DNA of 6,012 bases, taken from contig RFHZ01000102.1 in assembly GCA_003696125.1 (NCBI GenBank), positions 1 to 6,012 of the forward strand. Direction: 5' to 3'. A model generated the notes under the pieces. That model was not told the origin of the DNA. It worked only from the letters and a program-made list of their open reading frames with translations, and did not search any database. Position 1 is the stretch's first letter. Each line of letters begins with the position of its first letter. Position numbers and translations under genes: made by a program. Below, in pieces: positions 5,960-6,012 of the stretch. The DNA is from Nitrospinota bacterium (GTDB taxonomy: Bacteria > Tectomicrobia > Entotheonellia > J063).

Positions 5960-6012
5960 AAGGCAAGGGCAGAGAATCTGATATCTTCCGGGTACCTCGC
6001 TCGAGCGGAATA
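5960..6012. other. Non-coding tail after dctP
   Basis: These 53 bases contain no recognisable gene start or terminator. There is a 10-base perfect palindrome, CGCTCGAGCG (5998-6007), of unknown significance. A dctQ-type gene would be expected beyond the edge. Confidence 0.5.

Noticed and set aside
5998-6007. Palindrome CGCTCGAGCG at the right edge
   Set aside because: Short palindromes of this size are common in GC-rich DNA and the context is cut off by the window end.

Overview
The window holds one truncated gene and four complete protein-coding genes in three transcription units. No RNA genes, mobile elements, CRISPR arrays or long repeats were found. A KdsD-type arabinose-5-phosphate isomerase (first step towards the LPS sugar Kdo), a periplasmic TRAP transporter solute receptor and a UbiA-family polyprenyl-phosphate phosphoribosyltransferase-like membrane enzyme point to a Gram-negative, outer-membrane-bearing bacterium. 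The DNA is moderately GC-rich, with recognisable sigma70-type promoters and strong Shine-Dalgarno sequences. I cannot name the lineage; a non-model Gram-negative (deltaproteobacterial, NC10 or Nitrospirota-like) would fit, but that is a guess.

Layout. Bases 2-1963 (+) carry the 3' part of a large membrane-anchored VWA / glutamine-amidotransferase-like protein whose start lies before the window. It ends 5 bp from the stop of the convergent gene yjbQ (1969-2418, -). Upstream of yjbQ on the minus strand lies the UbiA-family gene (2608-3546, -), separated by a 189-bp gap that contains a plausible yjbQ promoter and a spaced direct repeat. A 283-bp divergent region (3547-3829) carries two back-to-back promoters, one for the UbiA gene and one for kdsD, plus a potentially structured kdsD leader. 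kdsD (3830-4795, +) is followed after 93 bp of purine-rich sequence by dctP (4889-5959, +). The last 53 bases hold no recognisable gene; the membrane subunits DctQ and DctM would be expected further right.

How the genes fit together. KdsD makes arabinose 5-phosphate for Kdo, and the divergent UbiA-type enzyme probably attaches a phosphopentose to a polyprenyl phosphate carrier, so the centre of the window looks like envelope-glycan biosynthesis based on pentose phosphates. DctP is the soluble receptor of a carboxylate-type TRAP importer and seems to be in the kdsD transcription unit, with no obvious biochemical link to it. YjbQ is a small conserved housekeeping-type protein. I found no clear previously undescribed system. 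The points most worth a second look are the divergent promoter block with its structured kdsD leader, the stranded near-perfect ribosome binding site ahead of dctP, and the pentose-phosphate pairing of kdsD with the UbiA-family gene.
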